In this document: positions 47,801 to 61,900 of the stretch, one piece after another | How positions within the stretch are numbered: position 1 is the stretch's first letter | How the letters are laid out: every line of letters begins with the position of its first letter | NCBI GenBank assembly: GCA_005406025.1 | Contig: BGZK01000017.1 | Span: forward strand, 806,001 to 870,000 | DNA: 64,000 nt | Source of the DNA: Eumeta japonica | Taxonomy: Eukaryota > Arthropoda > Insecta > Lepidoptera > Psychidae | Direction: 5' to 3' | Translations under genes and position numbers: made by a program | The notes under the pieces: model-generated | Told to the model about the DNA's origin: nothing | The model's input: only the letters and a program-made list of their open reading frames with translations | The model's database searches: none

Positions 47801-50800
47801 GTTGGGCTGAAAGTTAGAAGATATACAAGCTTTATTTTTTCTCATTGTTTCAACTAGTGTAAGACCATTTTGAGCTATGAACTTTGCAACATCAAGGATT
47901 ATAAAATAATTGTCAAGTATAATGTTTCGTTACTCTAGAAGTAGTTCTCATAACTGATTGACTACATTGAACGCCAAATTTTCTGTCCTATTTTCTCCTT
48001 CTGTCCCGAGATATGGCATTTTAAATAGAGGATAGCTAGTTTTGCTGTCACAAACCCAAACTTTCATACCGTATTTGTCAGATTTGCTAGACAGATACTA
48101 CACGAATGATACTCATGCTCGAAAAGGTATCAACTGTTCATCAATTGTAGGATTTTCTCCAGAAAAATAGACTTTTTTAGGCTTAAATTGACGCACTACC
48201 ACGATTCTTTAATAGGTGTAAATTTATCTCTTCATTTTCACTTAGTTCTAGTATTTTATCATCGAATCTCAGGTATCGCAGCAAAAAAGCAAACCTGTTT
48301 TTCCCCAACATTGCATGAAATATTGGAGTTCCAAATATTGAATACAAATTTTCTCTAAAATCCACATTTGACTTTTTGTTCACACTTATAGTGAATAAAA
48401 CTTATAAGACTTATAAACGCTTGCATTTCGATATTATCTGCCAGTTTCCATCGATTTTGTAACACTCTTAGAGCTTCATTAGCAATATATTTTACAACAG
48501 ATTCCAATACCTGAACGTTAAACAAATAGGTTGAAACTGTCTATTGAATCTGATATGTATTTCTCTCGGTAAAGAACTACCTTATGAATACCACCACAAA
48601 TTATGTTGTACCGAGGACTTCGAGTGTGCCTTTAAGATTCAGTTTTCCAAATGGTTCTATGTTTACCGTCATAACTGTGACTTGAGACATATTTTTGTAG
48701 TGGTATATCGTCATCTTCACTCCATAACTATTCTTCATCATTTCCAGGTGCTGATTCTATCGCCTAACTTTCACTTTCAAAACATGTCAAAAGCAACATC
48801 CTCAGTATCACTACCGAGTTCACACACAAAAATGTTTTTATCACTTTCATCCAGCATACGTTGAATTTCGTCCTGTGGAAGTTTAGTTCTCGCCATTTTT
48901 TAAAACAAAAACGAGCACAAATGTTTTGTACCACAGGTATCTGAGCACTGGAACCTAATAATCCAAACTACGTGTATGAGACTAGGATTGTAAGATACAC
49001 AGTACCCTGTGTTTTGATATTCCCACTCACTTTAATATAATTCTAAGAAGTAAATGTAAAAAATCGACCTACCTTCGTTCTCAAATCAAACAAAATAATC
49101 ATTGTGTCTGTGGGACACTTGTGAGTTTATAATTTACTACTTTTGTTTATCATTAATAAACATTAAATGAAACATCCTAGAATCAAAATTAATACATATT
49201 TAGATTCGCAACATCTTTGAGGAAGAATAGATAAACCGATTTTTTAGTAAAAATAACTAGTTAAGTTTTTATGCATAAGTAGACGTAAAATTGTGTCAGC
49301 GACACACATGTGGGTTATTTAGGATTAAAGCCAACAGGGTGAACTTTATGATATTGTTAACACAAAAAACCTTATCTTACAGTACATTGAGCTATTTCTT
49401 AAGAAATTAGCCTCATTTATCTATATTCAAACTATTAATTTATTTCGGTATCTGAAAATTTCAAGTTTAAATTCCATGTTTTTTTTTAAATAACGTTTAA
49501 ACGCACACTAAACCAAATACTATAAAAAAATGCGATTGTATTATCTTTTATTGGAGTTCTATTACACCTGTATCGCTACAACGGTGTGCCTCAACAGCAT
49601 GATGAATATCGGCGACACCAGCAGCACCAGCGTCAGGATCACCACGCCCACCGCCAGCATGCGCCGGGCTTTCCATACCTCGCTGTCGACTGATGTCCTG
49701 AAAATAAGTATACTCATGTAATTGAAGCGAAGCCTCTGCAGAACGTATAACGATATATAACAAATCAGAAAATAATTAGCATCGATGTCGTGCAGCAACG
49801 AAACACGAGAAAGAAATAAGCTGATACAAATGATCTTTGATAGATATATAGATACGTCACTTCTTTCTGTTTTAACGTTTCGTGTTCACGATTGCAGTGC
49901 GTGTTAATTTTTCAAAATTTCTTGTTTACGCGATATCGGCGTGTAACAATTAGATCGGCCAGTAAGTGACACTCGCATCTTAAAGAACTTTTAAAAGAAT
50001 AACTGGATTCCGATTGCACTGATAACGTTAAAATATTAATTGCAGAATTTAATTTTTAAAAGTCAAGCAGATTATGAATAGAGAAATGAAGTATTTAAAA
50101 AATAGTTTTTTGTATTAATTTTAAACTAATCAAACGAGTTATTGCAAAGACTAATCAATACTAATCTGCAAAAATGCTCCAAGTTCCATTGAAATGATCT
50201 AATTTGATCGACAATGTTCTAAAATGTGCTATAAAATACATGGCAATAAAAAAAATTAATTCATTTTCAATATTATTGAAATTTGAGCTCTGTCAGTTGA
50301 TTAAAGGAACAATATTTAAATTCAAAAATTATGGTTTGAAAATCGTAAAACCTACCAAAATCAATCGCTATAATTGCTCATTGTTCAAAATAAATAATCC
50401 TGAAAATCTTTTTACAAATATTTTGAGAATCTGAAAATGATACTAAAAAAGAAAAATAACGAAGGAATAGTATATTCATTTTCATCATTCTTTTATCACT
50501 CTTGTGCAAGATTTCGACGAATTTTATATTCAAAAAGATTTTAATCACTGCATATGGCATTAAAATTGAATCACGAGACATCTATGAATAAGATTAAAAA
50601 AGGGTTTTTCTTTTTCCCATAAGTTCTAAACGAATCCATTTATCAGGAAGGGGATTTCGATATTTATCGTGAAAGAATTTTTCTCACTCTTCTTTTCTTC
50701 TAGCTCGAAAATAGCGAAAAGTTGTAGGCCCAGTGTGGAGGGTAAACTGTTTTCCTGATTTTTTTGTTTTGGATTTAGTGAGCCCTTATAGAATTATAAC

Positions 50801-53800
50801 TACACCCATTATAACCTTTTTTTTTTTTATTCACAATCCTTTCGGACTCTTTCGCTTTTTTCTTCATTTTTCTAAACTTTCATTACTACCGACACATTTA
50901 CTATTACGGTCAGTACAGGTCATTTCTGTTCTGAATATTTGCCAAAACCAATTTTTTTCGTGCAATGGCTGCAGAAAAACTATCCCCTGAATTAATGATT
51001 AGAGTGATAGGCGGATGGACAGACAAAAGACTCAAGAGTTGTCTTAAAAGTTTTGGATTGTGTGAGGTGTTAATTCGCGGAAATCCATAGTAGACGCTTG
51101 CCTGCAACATGCATTAACATGCAGCATGCAACCCACAGCTGACCCTCGAATCTGTCTCTCCACTACGAATCTCTATCCAAATGATTGAATATTGATTCCA
51201 GAGGATTGACAGAAATCGAACACCTAAGAAAGTGTTATTTATTTATTGTTATTTTTTTTTATATTTTAAATTTCTATTTCTATATTTAAATTTTTAAATG
51301 TAACAGTTAGCGAAATTAGATAATTATAAAAATAAACAACACTTGCTTAGGTGTTCGATATCTGTCAATCCTTTGGAATCAATATTCAATCATTTGGATA
51401 GAGATTCGTAGTGAAGAGGCAGATTCGAGGGTCAGCGGTGGGTTGCATGCTGCATGTTAATGCATGTTGCAGGCAAGCGTTCTGTCTTAAAAGAACTACT
51501 TTTTTTCACTGGATGTACGAAATAAAAATGACCACGCTGCACAAAATAATAATCTGTCTTCTGATTTGTTTAGGAGACACTGTTACGAACGAGTGTTAAT
51601 TTGTAAAAGGACATAGTAAACGTTTTGAAATATAGTCAATTTTTAAAATGTTGTGACGTATATCAAGTATTATATTTATAATGGTTTTATTCATTCCACT
51701 ACTGAGGCATACCCTGTAAGCCTTTTCATTTCGAATACAAGGAACTTTGACCTTAAACCAACGGCGCTGGCCTAATGCCGGTCGGAGGTCGCTAAGGGCC
51801 ACCGTCGTCAATACGACAGAGTCCGCGACCGACGGCTTATCATGCTACACACCGGGGCACTTAGCGAATGGTTTAATTTGAGCGAAAAAATTTTTTTAAT
51901 AAATTAATTAGTTTTTTAATTAAATAAATTTAATTAAAAAACTAATCAATCAATTCGTCTACGGTCAGGATCATTCCAAGACCTCCTGTTTTGGAGGCAA
52001 CGCTCGTAACCACTGAGCGACAGCCGCACGTTATTTTATAACCTGCTAGCTTTCGCGCACCGTTCCGCTCGCGTGGACGTACAATCAATGTCTTCATATT
52101 GTATATCGACCGACCACGCTTCCAATCATAACCTAAATTCTGATTTCTATATCGCTACTCATTCAGATTCCGGTTTCGCTCTCGCTTCTCGATTTCAACC
52201 TTAATCCCGTTCTCGGTTCTCGATTCTACTCCCCGTTCCGCTAGTGATTTCGATTCCGCTAACGGTAACGGTTCAAGTCGGAGCCCTGACCAGTCAGAGT
52301 TTCGATTTGAGCGAAGCCAGGGTTAATGTCAGTGTCAAAATAAAATTTAAGCTATATTACTCGAGAACAGTGTAGCTTTTTATGAATGAAAAAAAATTTA
52401 GAATCTGTAATAGTACAAATACGCTGATGAGGCCGAAGCAAAATCTTAATAATCTATTTTAGTCAGATGGTTTATCAGTGAAAGAATCTCTAGTATCGTT
52501 TTAGTCGTTTGGTTCAGTAGTGAAAAGGCGCAGACGAAGTCGGGTGAAAATGCTAGTTTTTTTTTTTTTGATAACTGTTACGGACAGCCACGCAACTAAT
52601 GTAAATTGAAAGATTGTATTGTGTCTTATACGGACTTGATAAATAATTATTTGTGATTAATATTTATTTTGTGTGTGTTTTATTAAAGAGTTTTTTTTTT
52701 GTATAGTTTTTTATTACCCGGGTAGGGACTAGTTTTAAGGAGAAATATTTGTTTGTTGTTTGCTTAAGAATTTTGTATTTGATAAATTAAACATTTGAAA
52801 TGTAATGTGCGTGTGAGTTGCATACGAAATTGTGCTTTGGTGGGGAGGACCAATGATCGGCCTTAAAAAGCGGTCGTCATTACGGCACGGCCGCTAATCG
52901 GTGTCTTGGGCGCTAGTGGCGCCAATGCATATGCAAATGAAGTGCATGGCCACGCCTCCCCAATTAAAATGTATGCAACTCACATGTGCAACGGATGCAC
53001 CACCTATAAAATGCAGTGGGAGTGGTGCATCCGACACAGTTGCTAGCCAACCGTCACATTGTAAAGCTCGGCTGAATAAAGAAGTCTGAAAGAAAACGCT
53101 GTCCATCATTAATCGCCGCCACACTGCAAGAAATCCGCTGACCACAGAAGCGTGCGCTCGTGAAGAGAGTCAACCCGAGGTGCGGGCTTACGCGGCGATA
53201 GCTGAAATCGCCGTTACAATAACTGTAACTATCGCGCAATAGCAAAGCAATAAGTCGACAAAGTTTTATCGTCATTGGACGAACGGTAGGCCACCACATG
53301 AAATACGAACGAAGAAATATTGATTTTTATAAATTAGATGAAATAATGATATTTTTAATTTGAATTTAAGTTTGAATGTGTCCAGCCCAATAACTAACAG
53401 TAACTAGGTGTTGCACTCATTGACGCTTTCTCATACAGTCGGTTTAACTCTTCTCAACCCGTCATGCCGCTCACAGTAAGTCCTTATTACTTATTCAGCT
53501 AACGAAGTTCGTATAAATAATCCAATGTGAATTTACGTAGTACCGCCCATAGACTCACCTAGGCATTAATTTTACATATCGAAGTGAGCCGAATAATATT
53601 CTTAAAATAGGAATTTGAACAAGTTCTGTAAACAACTGTTGCAATTTTCCGCTATTCTTTGAATAAGCGAAATGTGCTTGAAACTCCTTGGTAGAAAGAA
53701 TATAAACGCAGAACATGCTATTGACAATTTCTGCATTATGAAAGAGACGAAATTAATGTTAAATAATAAAAGATTATATTAATTTCCCATTGATATTAAT

Positions 53801-55939
53801 AAAAGATTACCTTAATTTTAATGGGGAGTGTATAAGCATTATAAAAAATATAAGAAGAATATAATCATTGTGTATATAAAAACCGAGAATAAATTTAGAT
53901 TACAAAACAATAAGCGTCATATCGAAACAAATGAAATAAAGGCATTTATTAAAAATAAATAAATCAAAAGATAAACTTATACCAATTAATCTTCTATCCA
54001 AGCTAACCGCCTCAAAATATTGATCTGAAAGCTACTGCAGGTACTCAAACAATCTCTATTAATGTATGTATTTATAAGTGACAAGTATCAATTTACAAAC
54101 AGTAGGAAAAAGAACGAATTGAAATATTTAGATAACAAGGTAGAATTATAATTTATACCGACAAGTCTTCTACCTACTACTCACGTAACACAACAAAATA
54201 TTATTTCTACTAACCCTACAAAGATTAAAACGACTTATATAAATGTATCCATGAATATTTATATCATAATCTGACATAAACTCTCTGTGTCACTGACGCT
54301 GTGTTTATTTTTAGTTTAAAACGAATCCTGGGCACTATCACGCCGGCATGAATTTTTAATACAATACTTTTAAAAATGAATTCAAGGCCCAGTAAGCTCC
54401 AAATCTGTCACACAAACCTTTGAGTTTTCCACAATATTCTGCGTCGATTTTTATAACAGAATTTTGTGGAAATAGGGTACACTTTCTACTATAATTATAA
54501 AGGGGATGACGAGATATCAATTTCCATTTCAAAAGATATCGATTTTCGTAGTCATATTTCACGAGAAATCAAGTGTTTTCTTTTATTACAGCACGTTAAA
54601 TGCGCCGTTGGAAATTTATTTCTCACGCTCACATACTCAGTTTTTTTCTACACAGTCACGATCTCGATAAATAGTAAATATAAATAGTAAAAGAAACCGT
54701 GGATTAAAACAATAAGAGCGATAATAGGAACATTAAAAGGGAGGGCATAAGCGATAGGTTCAATGAAGCGTTGGATATTTTAGAGAGTGATTCTAATACT
54801 TTTAGTGAATATGATATTTTTGCAGAAGAAAAATAAGCTAAAAAATGTTTAATGAAAGTAGAAATGTGCCGTTTCGTTGCTTATTCTTTGTTTTTTACTA
54901 CTATTCATTTCGTTTATTTGAACATCGTGCGTTAGCAGCTGTTTGTTATGTTTTAAATAGCAACAAACAAGAGAACAGCATTTGTACGCGACCGCACGTG
55001 TGCAAATACGTTTTAGGTATTCAAATCGAGTGCCCAAGGAACTTATGACCGCTACTCCATTTCGCATTTCTCCACGTTATGATATCCTAGTTCCTGGGGG
55101 CCTACTTGCAACATAGATGGTATGAACTCGAGCCCGTTGTTCTTACTCTGTACCGTTGAGTACTTTTTTGGGTTTCCCGGCCAAAGGCGAAAACGAATCC
55201 TTATAATTTCGTCATGTTCGCCTATCCGTCCGTTCATCAGTACATCTTAACCTAATGACATCGATAATTCTTTGTCGATTCTGATTAAATTGTACACACA
55301 AGTTTGTTAGTGAACTGTAATACAATATTGTAAAGAAATGACGAAATAAACATTTTTTTTTCACTCATCTAATTTCGTGATACGTCATTGGTAGAAGGCT
55401 TTAAAAATGAACTAACCATCTTTAAAGTAACTTTCTTACGGGAATATATTTTGCCGTTACTTTTTGTCGTGAAATTTAAGGTTCCTGCATGAAAAAAACT
55501 CTTAAAAATTGGATAATTTATTAGAATTGAATCAAAAGTGGAACCGCAATCGAGATCGTAAGCAAAATCGGAATCGGGATTAGATTGAAACGAAATCAAG
55601 GACGAAAAGCGGCAACGAAGCCATAAATGAATCGGAATCAAAAGCGGGATGAAGAGCAGAATCGAGAACGAGGCTAAGATCAGAAACGAAAGCGAGACCG
55701 GTACCGAAATTGAGAACGGGCTTAGAGTCGAAAACGAGTGTGGGATCAAAAGTGACTGGGATCAGAGTCGACAATAATACCGGGATTGAAATTGACATCA
55801 ATACAAAAGAAAAAAAAATCTACATCCATACCGGTGCAGCTGCGGGCATTAGCTATACGGGCAAGTCACCTACCAGAAAATACAGAACAACGTCTTCTTG
55901 GCCAGGTATATACATATCTGTTTGACTTCGATAATAGGG

Positions 55940-55997
<58 letters not shown>

Positions 55998-58900
55998 AAA
56001 TATATAATTTATAGTATATATAACGAGTTGACTCGATAGAGACAACCTTTGATCGGAGATTCTCGATAAACTTTAGCTCACACTTCTCAATCGATATTAT
56101 AAAACTAATGAAATTCAAGTCATTGGGTTCGTCTCGATGCAGTACGTACTATTGCACAGATGTTACGATTAAACATGGTAAAATCGATAATGCCGAAACT
56201 TTATGGATTAATATTGGACGTGTCTTGTCTAGAGCAATTTGACTTCTCTCTGATACCGATGTACATAATAAGAACACGACGTCTTGCAGAACAAGTTCCA
56301 GTGATGATGAACGATGCGGATCTGGATTATGAGGGTTACCGTACCCGACCTTAATTTGTCAGTTTCTGGTTTATCTGCTCTGGTCAGTTTATCAGTTAGT
56401 GGTGGTCAATAAATGAATTTATTTTAACTTCACATGAGAGCGTGATAAAGTCTTATGTTGGATAAATATTTTTTTTTCTATCAAAGTTATCTGCTAATTA
56501 TAATGAAATACTTTACAAATTTAGAGTTGTGAAAAATTATTCTAATTTAAATTTAATTCATTATATCATTGTGACTACAATAACGCCCTATTTTCCTGAA
56601 TTAATTTTATATACAGTTATTGTATAATTCTATTTAATTCATATTCTCAAATAACATCCATCCTTTGTATAAGTACGAAATTTTTTGTGTAATTGAATTA
56701 CATGATTTTGACAGATATAAAATATTTTTACTATTAATTTTAATGCCGTACACATTCCTAAGTTTGGCAGTTGACATTAGAATTTGTATACTTAAGACTG
56801 GGGATTCTATACTATACGTTTGCTTAAATATTTAAGATGGAAGAAAATTCTACCAAATTGTAGCAAATCATATTTCCACAATAGCTCCCTAAAATATTAG
56901 TATTCCTGAGAATAGAACAAGCCTTTGTAACAGCGCCATAAAAACGAAATAAGTAAAATACAAACAGAAAACTGAAGTTAATTTACTGGATTAGCCAATA
57001 TCTAAAGTAAAAGAGAATTACTTATTATAGTAGGGATTATATCCTTCTATAACTCTTAAGCCCTTTACAATCCACTCTTCATGATATATCAAATATAAAG
57101 GTTAATATTTTTTTCCAAAACTTAAAACCAGTATGAATTAGATATAATTTTTTTATATCTATCTATTTATATATATATAGCATTGTGTTATTATACAATA
57201 TTCACTTAATACAAAACGTCGTCTAAAAAAATATAGAACAAACAAATATATTTTTCTTACTACATGTACCACTAATTGCATTTTGATGTAAAAAAACTTC
57301 ATGTATCAACAAGGGTGTACCCATGGGGGTGAGTAGGAGGGAGCAGATCCCCCTGCGGATGAGACAGGCGCGGGGGCTTGGCTTAAGTTTCTGATTTACC
57401 CCTTTACCGCCACTACCCTCTTCCGAACCGACACATGTCATAAAATCCTTTTTATCAAAAACAAAATTCGACTCTATAACCCCAAGCTTCATAAAATTAC
57501 CTTATTATAGCCCACAATCTTAGTTGTATCGATCTTATCTTGTCCATGAACGCTGAAGCCTCCTCGAACACATTAGTCCTGTCCTTCGAAGGACGCAAAG
57601 TTCCGTTCAAAGTTTCAAACCACTTTGCGCTTTCAAACCTGCAAAATCAAATTATCGTATTGAAGGGAAGCCATACTAATATCGTTCGAGCTGAAAAAAA
57701 TTAACTCGACATACCCAAAATGAAAAGATCAATTTAAATAATCTTTTCAAATGGATGCACAATATGACGTCAAATTAAATTTCTCTTTGAATTTTGAATT
57801 TCTTTGAACTGACTTTGAATTCACAATAACTCATAAATGTAATTTCTTATGAAAAAAAAAAAATTAATGTGGATATTAAATAAATAGTTGGTGAAACCGA
57901 TTAGATATTCTCTTTGTTATACATATTTGACTGTTAAAAATTTAATTCAATAAATAAACTTAGTTAATACGCCATAATACTTTGTTGAATAAATATTAAA
58001 CGACTTTTAAATCAAAAATGCAATCAGATAAAATGTTTGATTAAAGCTATGATTCTCAATTTGAGACACAACTAGAATATCAACCAAAATTGAAAGAACA
58101 TGACTTCAAAGGATAAATAAAGCGGTAATATATTTACAATGCTTCTAATGATTTTGAGTCTATGTTAATGAGATTGCTGTCTCCCGCGACGTACTGCGCG
58201 AATGAGTCCAAGCAGTTCATTTCAGATTCATATCGCTCTTTGGTCGGCACTCGATATGGGTCCAGCCGGGGGTAAGACGCCGGAATTGTGTGCCAGGTCG
58301 CAGTCACTGAAAACTCTTCAGCACATTTCAGAAGCTCGTAAGCGGCTAGCAACTGCCTGAAAATGAGATATATCCTCGATTTCATATTAGAGTAAAAGCT
58401 TTCGCTTGAGATCATAATGAGAGAGCCGGTAGACATTTTTTGATATGCATTTGGGACAAAGTTAAATGTTTGTGCAATACTCCTGGTGTATTCGAATATA
58501 AAAACACAAACAAGCATTAAAGATAGTAGCGCTTAAACGATACTTATCTATATTTTTTAATTTGTTAATTTTTTTTTGCCATCAATATTTTTGAGGTACA
58601 TATTTTAAAATTTTAGTGTTTTCCAACTGAGAATTTAACGAGTTCAAAAATCGAAAATCCAGATTATTTAGTGGCTTCTAAAACTTTGCCAGACCTTTTC
58701 AAAATTATACTTCACAAATATCAATGTACTAAAGCAACAAAAGAAATATTAAATAAATAAACACAATAATACTGATAGCAAAAAGTAGGTATTTTCAAAA
58801 AGACGGGTCGTTTTGGTGGGATATTTATTTACCAAGCAATCGAAATTCTAGGGCGGTTCAGCCCCACAAACCTTCGAACAGGTTTTTTGTATTCAGATAC

Positions 58901-61900
58901 AATAAAAAAAATTTGGTACAAATTTTTACAGTGCGTCACATATCTTCCCAAAAATGTCTACCAGTTCTTGGAAAATTAATCCATATTAAACTAATTCAGT
59001 AAATATATCTAATAAATTCCATATTTCCACGTATCCAATTACATTATACAAATACAAACAATGTTATTATTATGATAAAATAACGAGGTTGTTTGTCACG
59101 CGCACTGAAACTTCAATTACACAGAAATAGTGAAATGAAATTCGTAAAGATATTTTTCATTGCGTATGTAGAACAAAGAATTAAACACTGCAGCGCTGTC
59201 TCGATAAAAGGTCGTTCTGACTGACTGTAACGAGTGGCCAAACTCGAAACTGCATCATAAGTAGTGGAAAAATGTTCCTCTTCTTGGAATGTTTGCCCTT
59301 CTATTGTGTACCGTCATACAAGTAGTACAGGTGGTATATCTTCAAAATAAATTCTACCTTGAAATCTTTGCTATGATATTGACAGAGTTATTGGTAACGT
59401 AAATACAAGGAAATACTAAAACGAGATTCCGCGATTTTCATTTTGGGTGCACTTTGTACAGTTTTCTACTTACGCGTTTTCGCAAAACATAAATCTTAAG
59501 ACCATAGGCATTGGCTTCGAACTGAGAAAGAAAGAAGATGTCTCGGCGTGCGCGCTTAGATGTAATTCGTCCAAATCAAAAGCTTACGAAGATTTTTACG
59601 GATCACGATCTATTCGAATTTAACCATACACAATAATGTAATGACGCTGTACCTTTACGCTTTATAAATATCGTACGACATTTATAAAGCGTAAAGGTTT
59701 ATAAATATAGCGCGAGGTTTGACGTCAGTTCACCCGCATTGTCAGAATTTGAATACGTCACATTTTGGCTCGACCCAACGCTCTCGACCGGCCTTCGACC
59801 ATCGCTCTTGGCTAGATCACTTTGCCACGTTATAAACATTCACGTGAACAGTATGATAATCATAGTGATCGCGTTTTTCTATATTATAGATTTTTCTAGA
59901 TTTCTTTTTCTTTTATCGACAGTTCGTGTGGCGGAGTTTCAATGACCGTGATCGGGCCTCGCTCTCGATCACGGTCATTGGGCTCCACTGATATTGTATC
60001 CCGTATTGTACGTATTGAGCGACTGCCGCCTCGAATAGAAAAGTAGCTTCAAAAAACGCAAAGTTCCTAGTCAAATAACTACCTCCGTTCAAAGCGCTCA
60101 ATAAAGACTATGTACAGCACATATTAAAGTGTGGGCGTCTAGTACTACCGTATTGATTCAATAGCAAATACCTGCCCGATTGCGGCAGTCGGTAGAGAGT
60201 AGTGACCCTATCGCTGCGCTGGGGGCGTGGGTTCGATACCCGCACAGGACAAACGTTTATTTAATTGAAAATTAATGTTTGTTTCAAATCTGGATGCATC
60301 CATAAATTACATATATATATTTAAGCATATACGAATTCTCGAGTCTGGGTGCTTCTTTGTATTATGTGTATATATTTACAAAAAAAAAGTGTATATGTAA
60401 TATTAACAACTATTTGATACTCATAATAAAAACCTCGTTGCTTAATTTGGGATTAAATGGTGTTGCGTGTTTGTATGTGTGTCTCAGAATATATTATTAT
60501 TTCTCTCTCCGAGTTTATACCGAATATTAGAAAGAAAAGATATATTACTTTAATTTCGATATTTATGAAAAACTATAAGAATATTCAACTGTCAGCAAGG
60601 ATGTACAGGACGTATGTCGATCGACGAGATTCCAGGGCTGTTTCTCTCATTCCGACACGCGTCGTACTCTTACAACTAACAAATGTTTGACTATGTGTTA
60701 TTTGGCTTCAACCGATATCTATCTTTCGCCCGCGTCGCTCACAGAACGAATTCGTTTACTTTCTATGTCTTTATATCGATTTCTTTCTTGCAATCGAAAT
60801 CCCGGTGTCGTTCTCGATATAACTTCGATTGTGCTACTCCTTCCGATTCCGGCCTCATCCTTTGTTCCGATCTAAATTTTACTCTCGATTCGGATCCATG
60901 TTCCGCTATCGACTTCGAAGCCGGCACTACTCACGATTGGGACTTTGTCATTTACTGATTACGTACCACGTTGTTTGACAGTATATAAAGTTACTCTTAT
61001 TCTGTGTCACATTTCTAATCATAATTGTGTGTGTGAGCTTAATCACATTGATCACTCGCATACATATTTGTAGTCCATATATATTCAAATTCTAATTGAC
61101 AATATATGCATTTTGGAGCTTTTTAAATAACATCATACTATTTTAAGAATCTAAAATACTACAAAAAATACTCCTTAAAATGCCACTCTTTCAGAAGGTC
61201 AAATATACCTTTTCAGGTTAAAATATACACAATCATATTCATACATAAAACTACTACTGCAAAAAAAACAAACTTATAAGAAATTGGTCTGGTTACTTGC
61301 ATCAACATTTATTAGAAATTGTGTAATACTCTTTTTCACAGAGTGTTTATTTAATAAAGAATTCAAATTTGTCTGTTTAGTGTAACTTCAGGGACCTTAT
61401 CGAACATGCGCACGCAATCCTTTATATGTTTTTTTTTTCTTTTTATAGTCGTCAAATAAACAAACACAATTTATTTTTATTTACAATATTGAAATTACAT
61501 GCATTTCTACTTTTCTTAAGCAATCCAAAATTGTTCTTTACGCATATTAAATTTTCGTATATAAACTGCTATGTCAGAGTTATTAATTAAATTTTCCTAG
61601 ACTTAGTCTAGAAAATACCCAAGGTTCCAGCTCGTAAGTCGCCCTATTTAATAACATTCAGTTTCAGAGGGATCATTGATATTTCATCACAGCAATATTT
61701 CTCACAAAATTTCATATTAATTCAGCGGTAACCCGACGACTGCGCCAGCGGCAGTCTGAAGCCTGCACACACGGCGAACTTTCTATCCATTTGTAGACTA
61801 TCAAATATACCTGTTGTACGTATAGTTTTCCTCTCTCTTTCAGAGCACCGCCATAAGATAACGTCTACAGTATGATCCATAGCACATCGACTCGATCCCT

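Larger units (their letters stand above)
46556..49567 (-). other. Gene 2 intron between exons 5 and 6
   Basis: 3.0 kb, mainly the piggyBac-like relic (47010-49328). The flanks 46556-47009 and 49329-49567 show nothing else. Confidence 0.65.
52576..53218 (+). mobile_element. Solo LTR (643 bp) with 5-bp target duplication
   Basis: It begins TGTTACGG and ends CCGTTACA, near-inverted termini in TG...CA form. ATAAC flanks both sides (52571-52575 and 53219-53223), a 5-bp duplication as expected for Bel/Pao or Gypsy-type insertion. Inside are a TATA box (53005-53011) and AATAAA (53075-53080) in LTR order. No coding region follows, so this is an LTR-LTR recombination product. It is plus-oriented, hence antisense to gene 2. 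Confidence 0.85.
49698..57500 (-). other. Gene 2 intron between exons 4 and 5
   Basis: The largest intron in the window (7.8 kb). It contains a 390-bp inverted repeat (51092-51483), a tRNA-like relic (51961-52025), a composite repeat (52130-52555), a solo LTR (52576-53218), a degenerate tract (55530-55800) and an AT microsatellite (55946-55994). 49800-51080, 53230-55520 and 56000-57500 show no further feature that I can support. Confidence 0.55.

Noticed and set aside
49548..49763. GC-rich frame on the minus strand at the gene 2 membrane exon
   Set aside because: Out of register with the TM exon, whose phase and length match gene 1 exactly.
51961..52025. A functional tRNA gene on the minus strand
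   Set aside because: The A-box half is good, but the B box is degenerate and no acceptor stem forms; a SINE or tRNA relic fits better.
55369..55925. Hydrophobic membrane protein (minus) or other gene (plus) in long overlapping frames
   Set aside because: The frames arise from the degenerate six-base repeat, which keeps several registers free of stops; no family motif is present.
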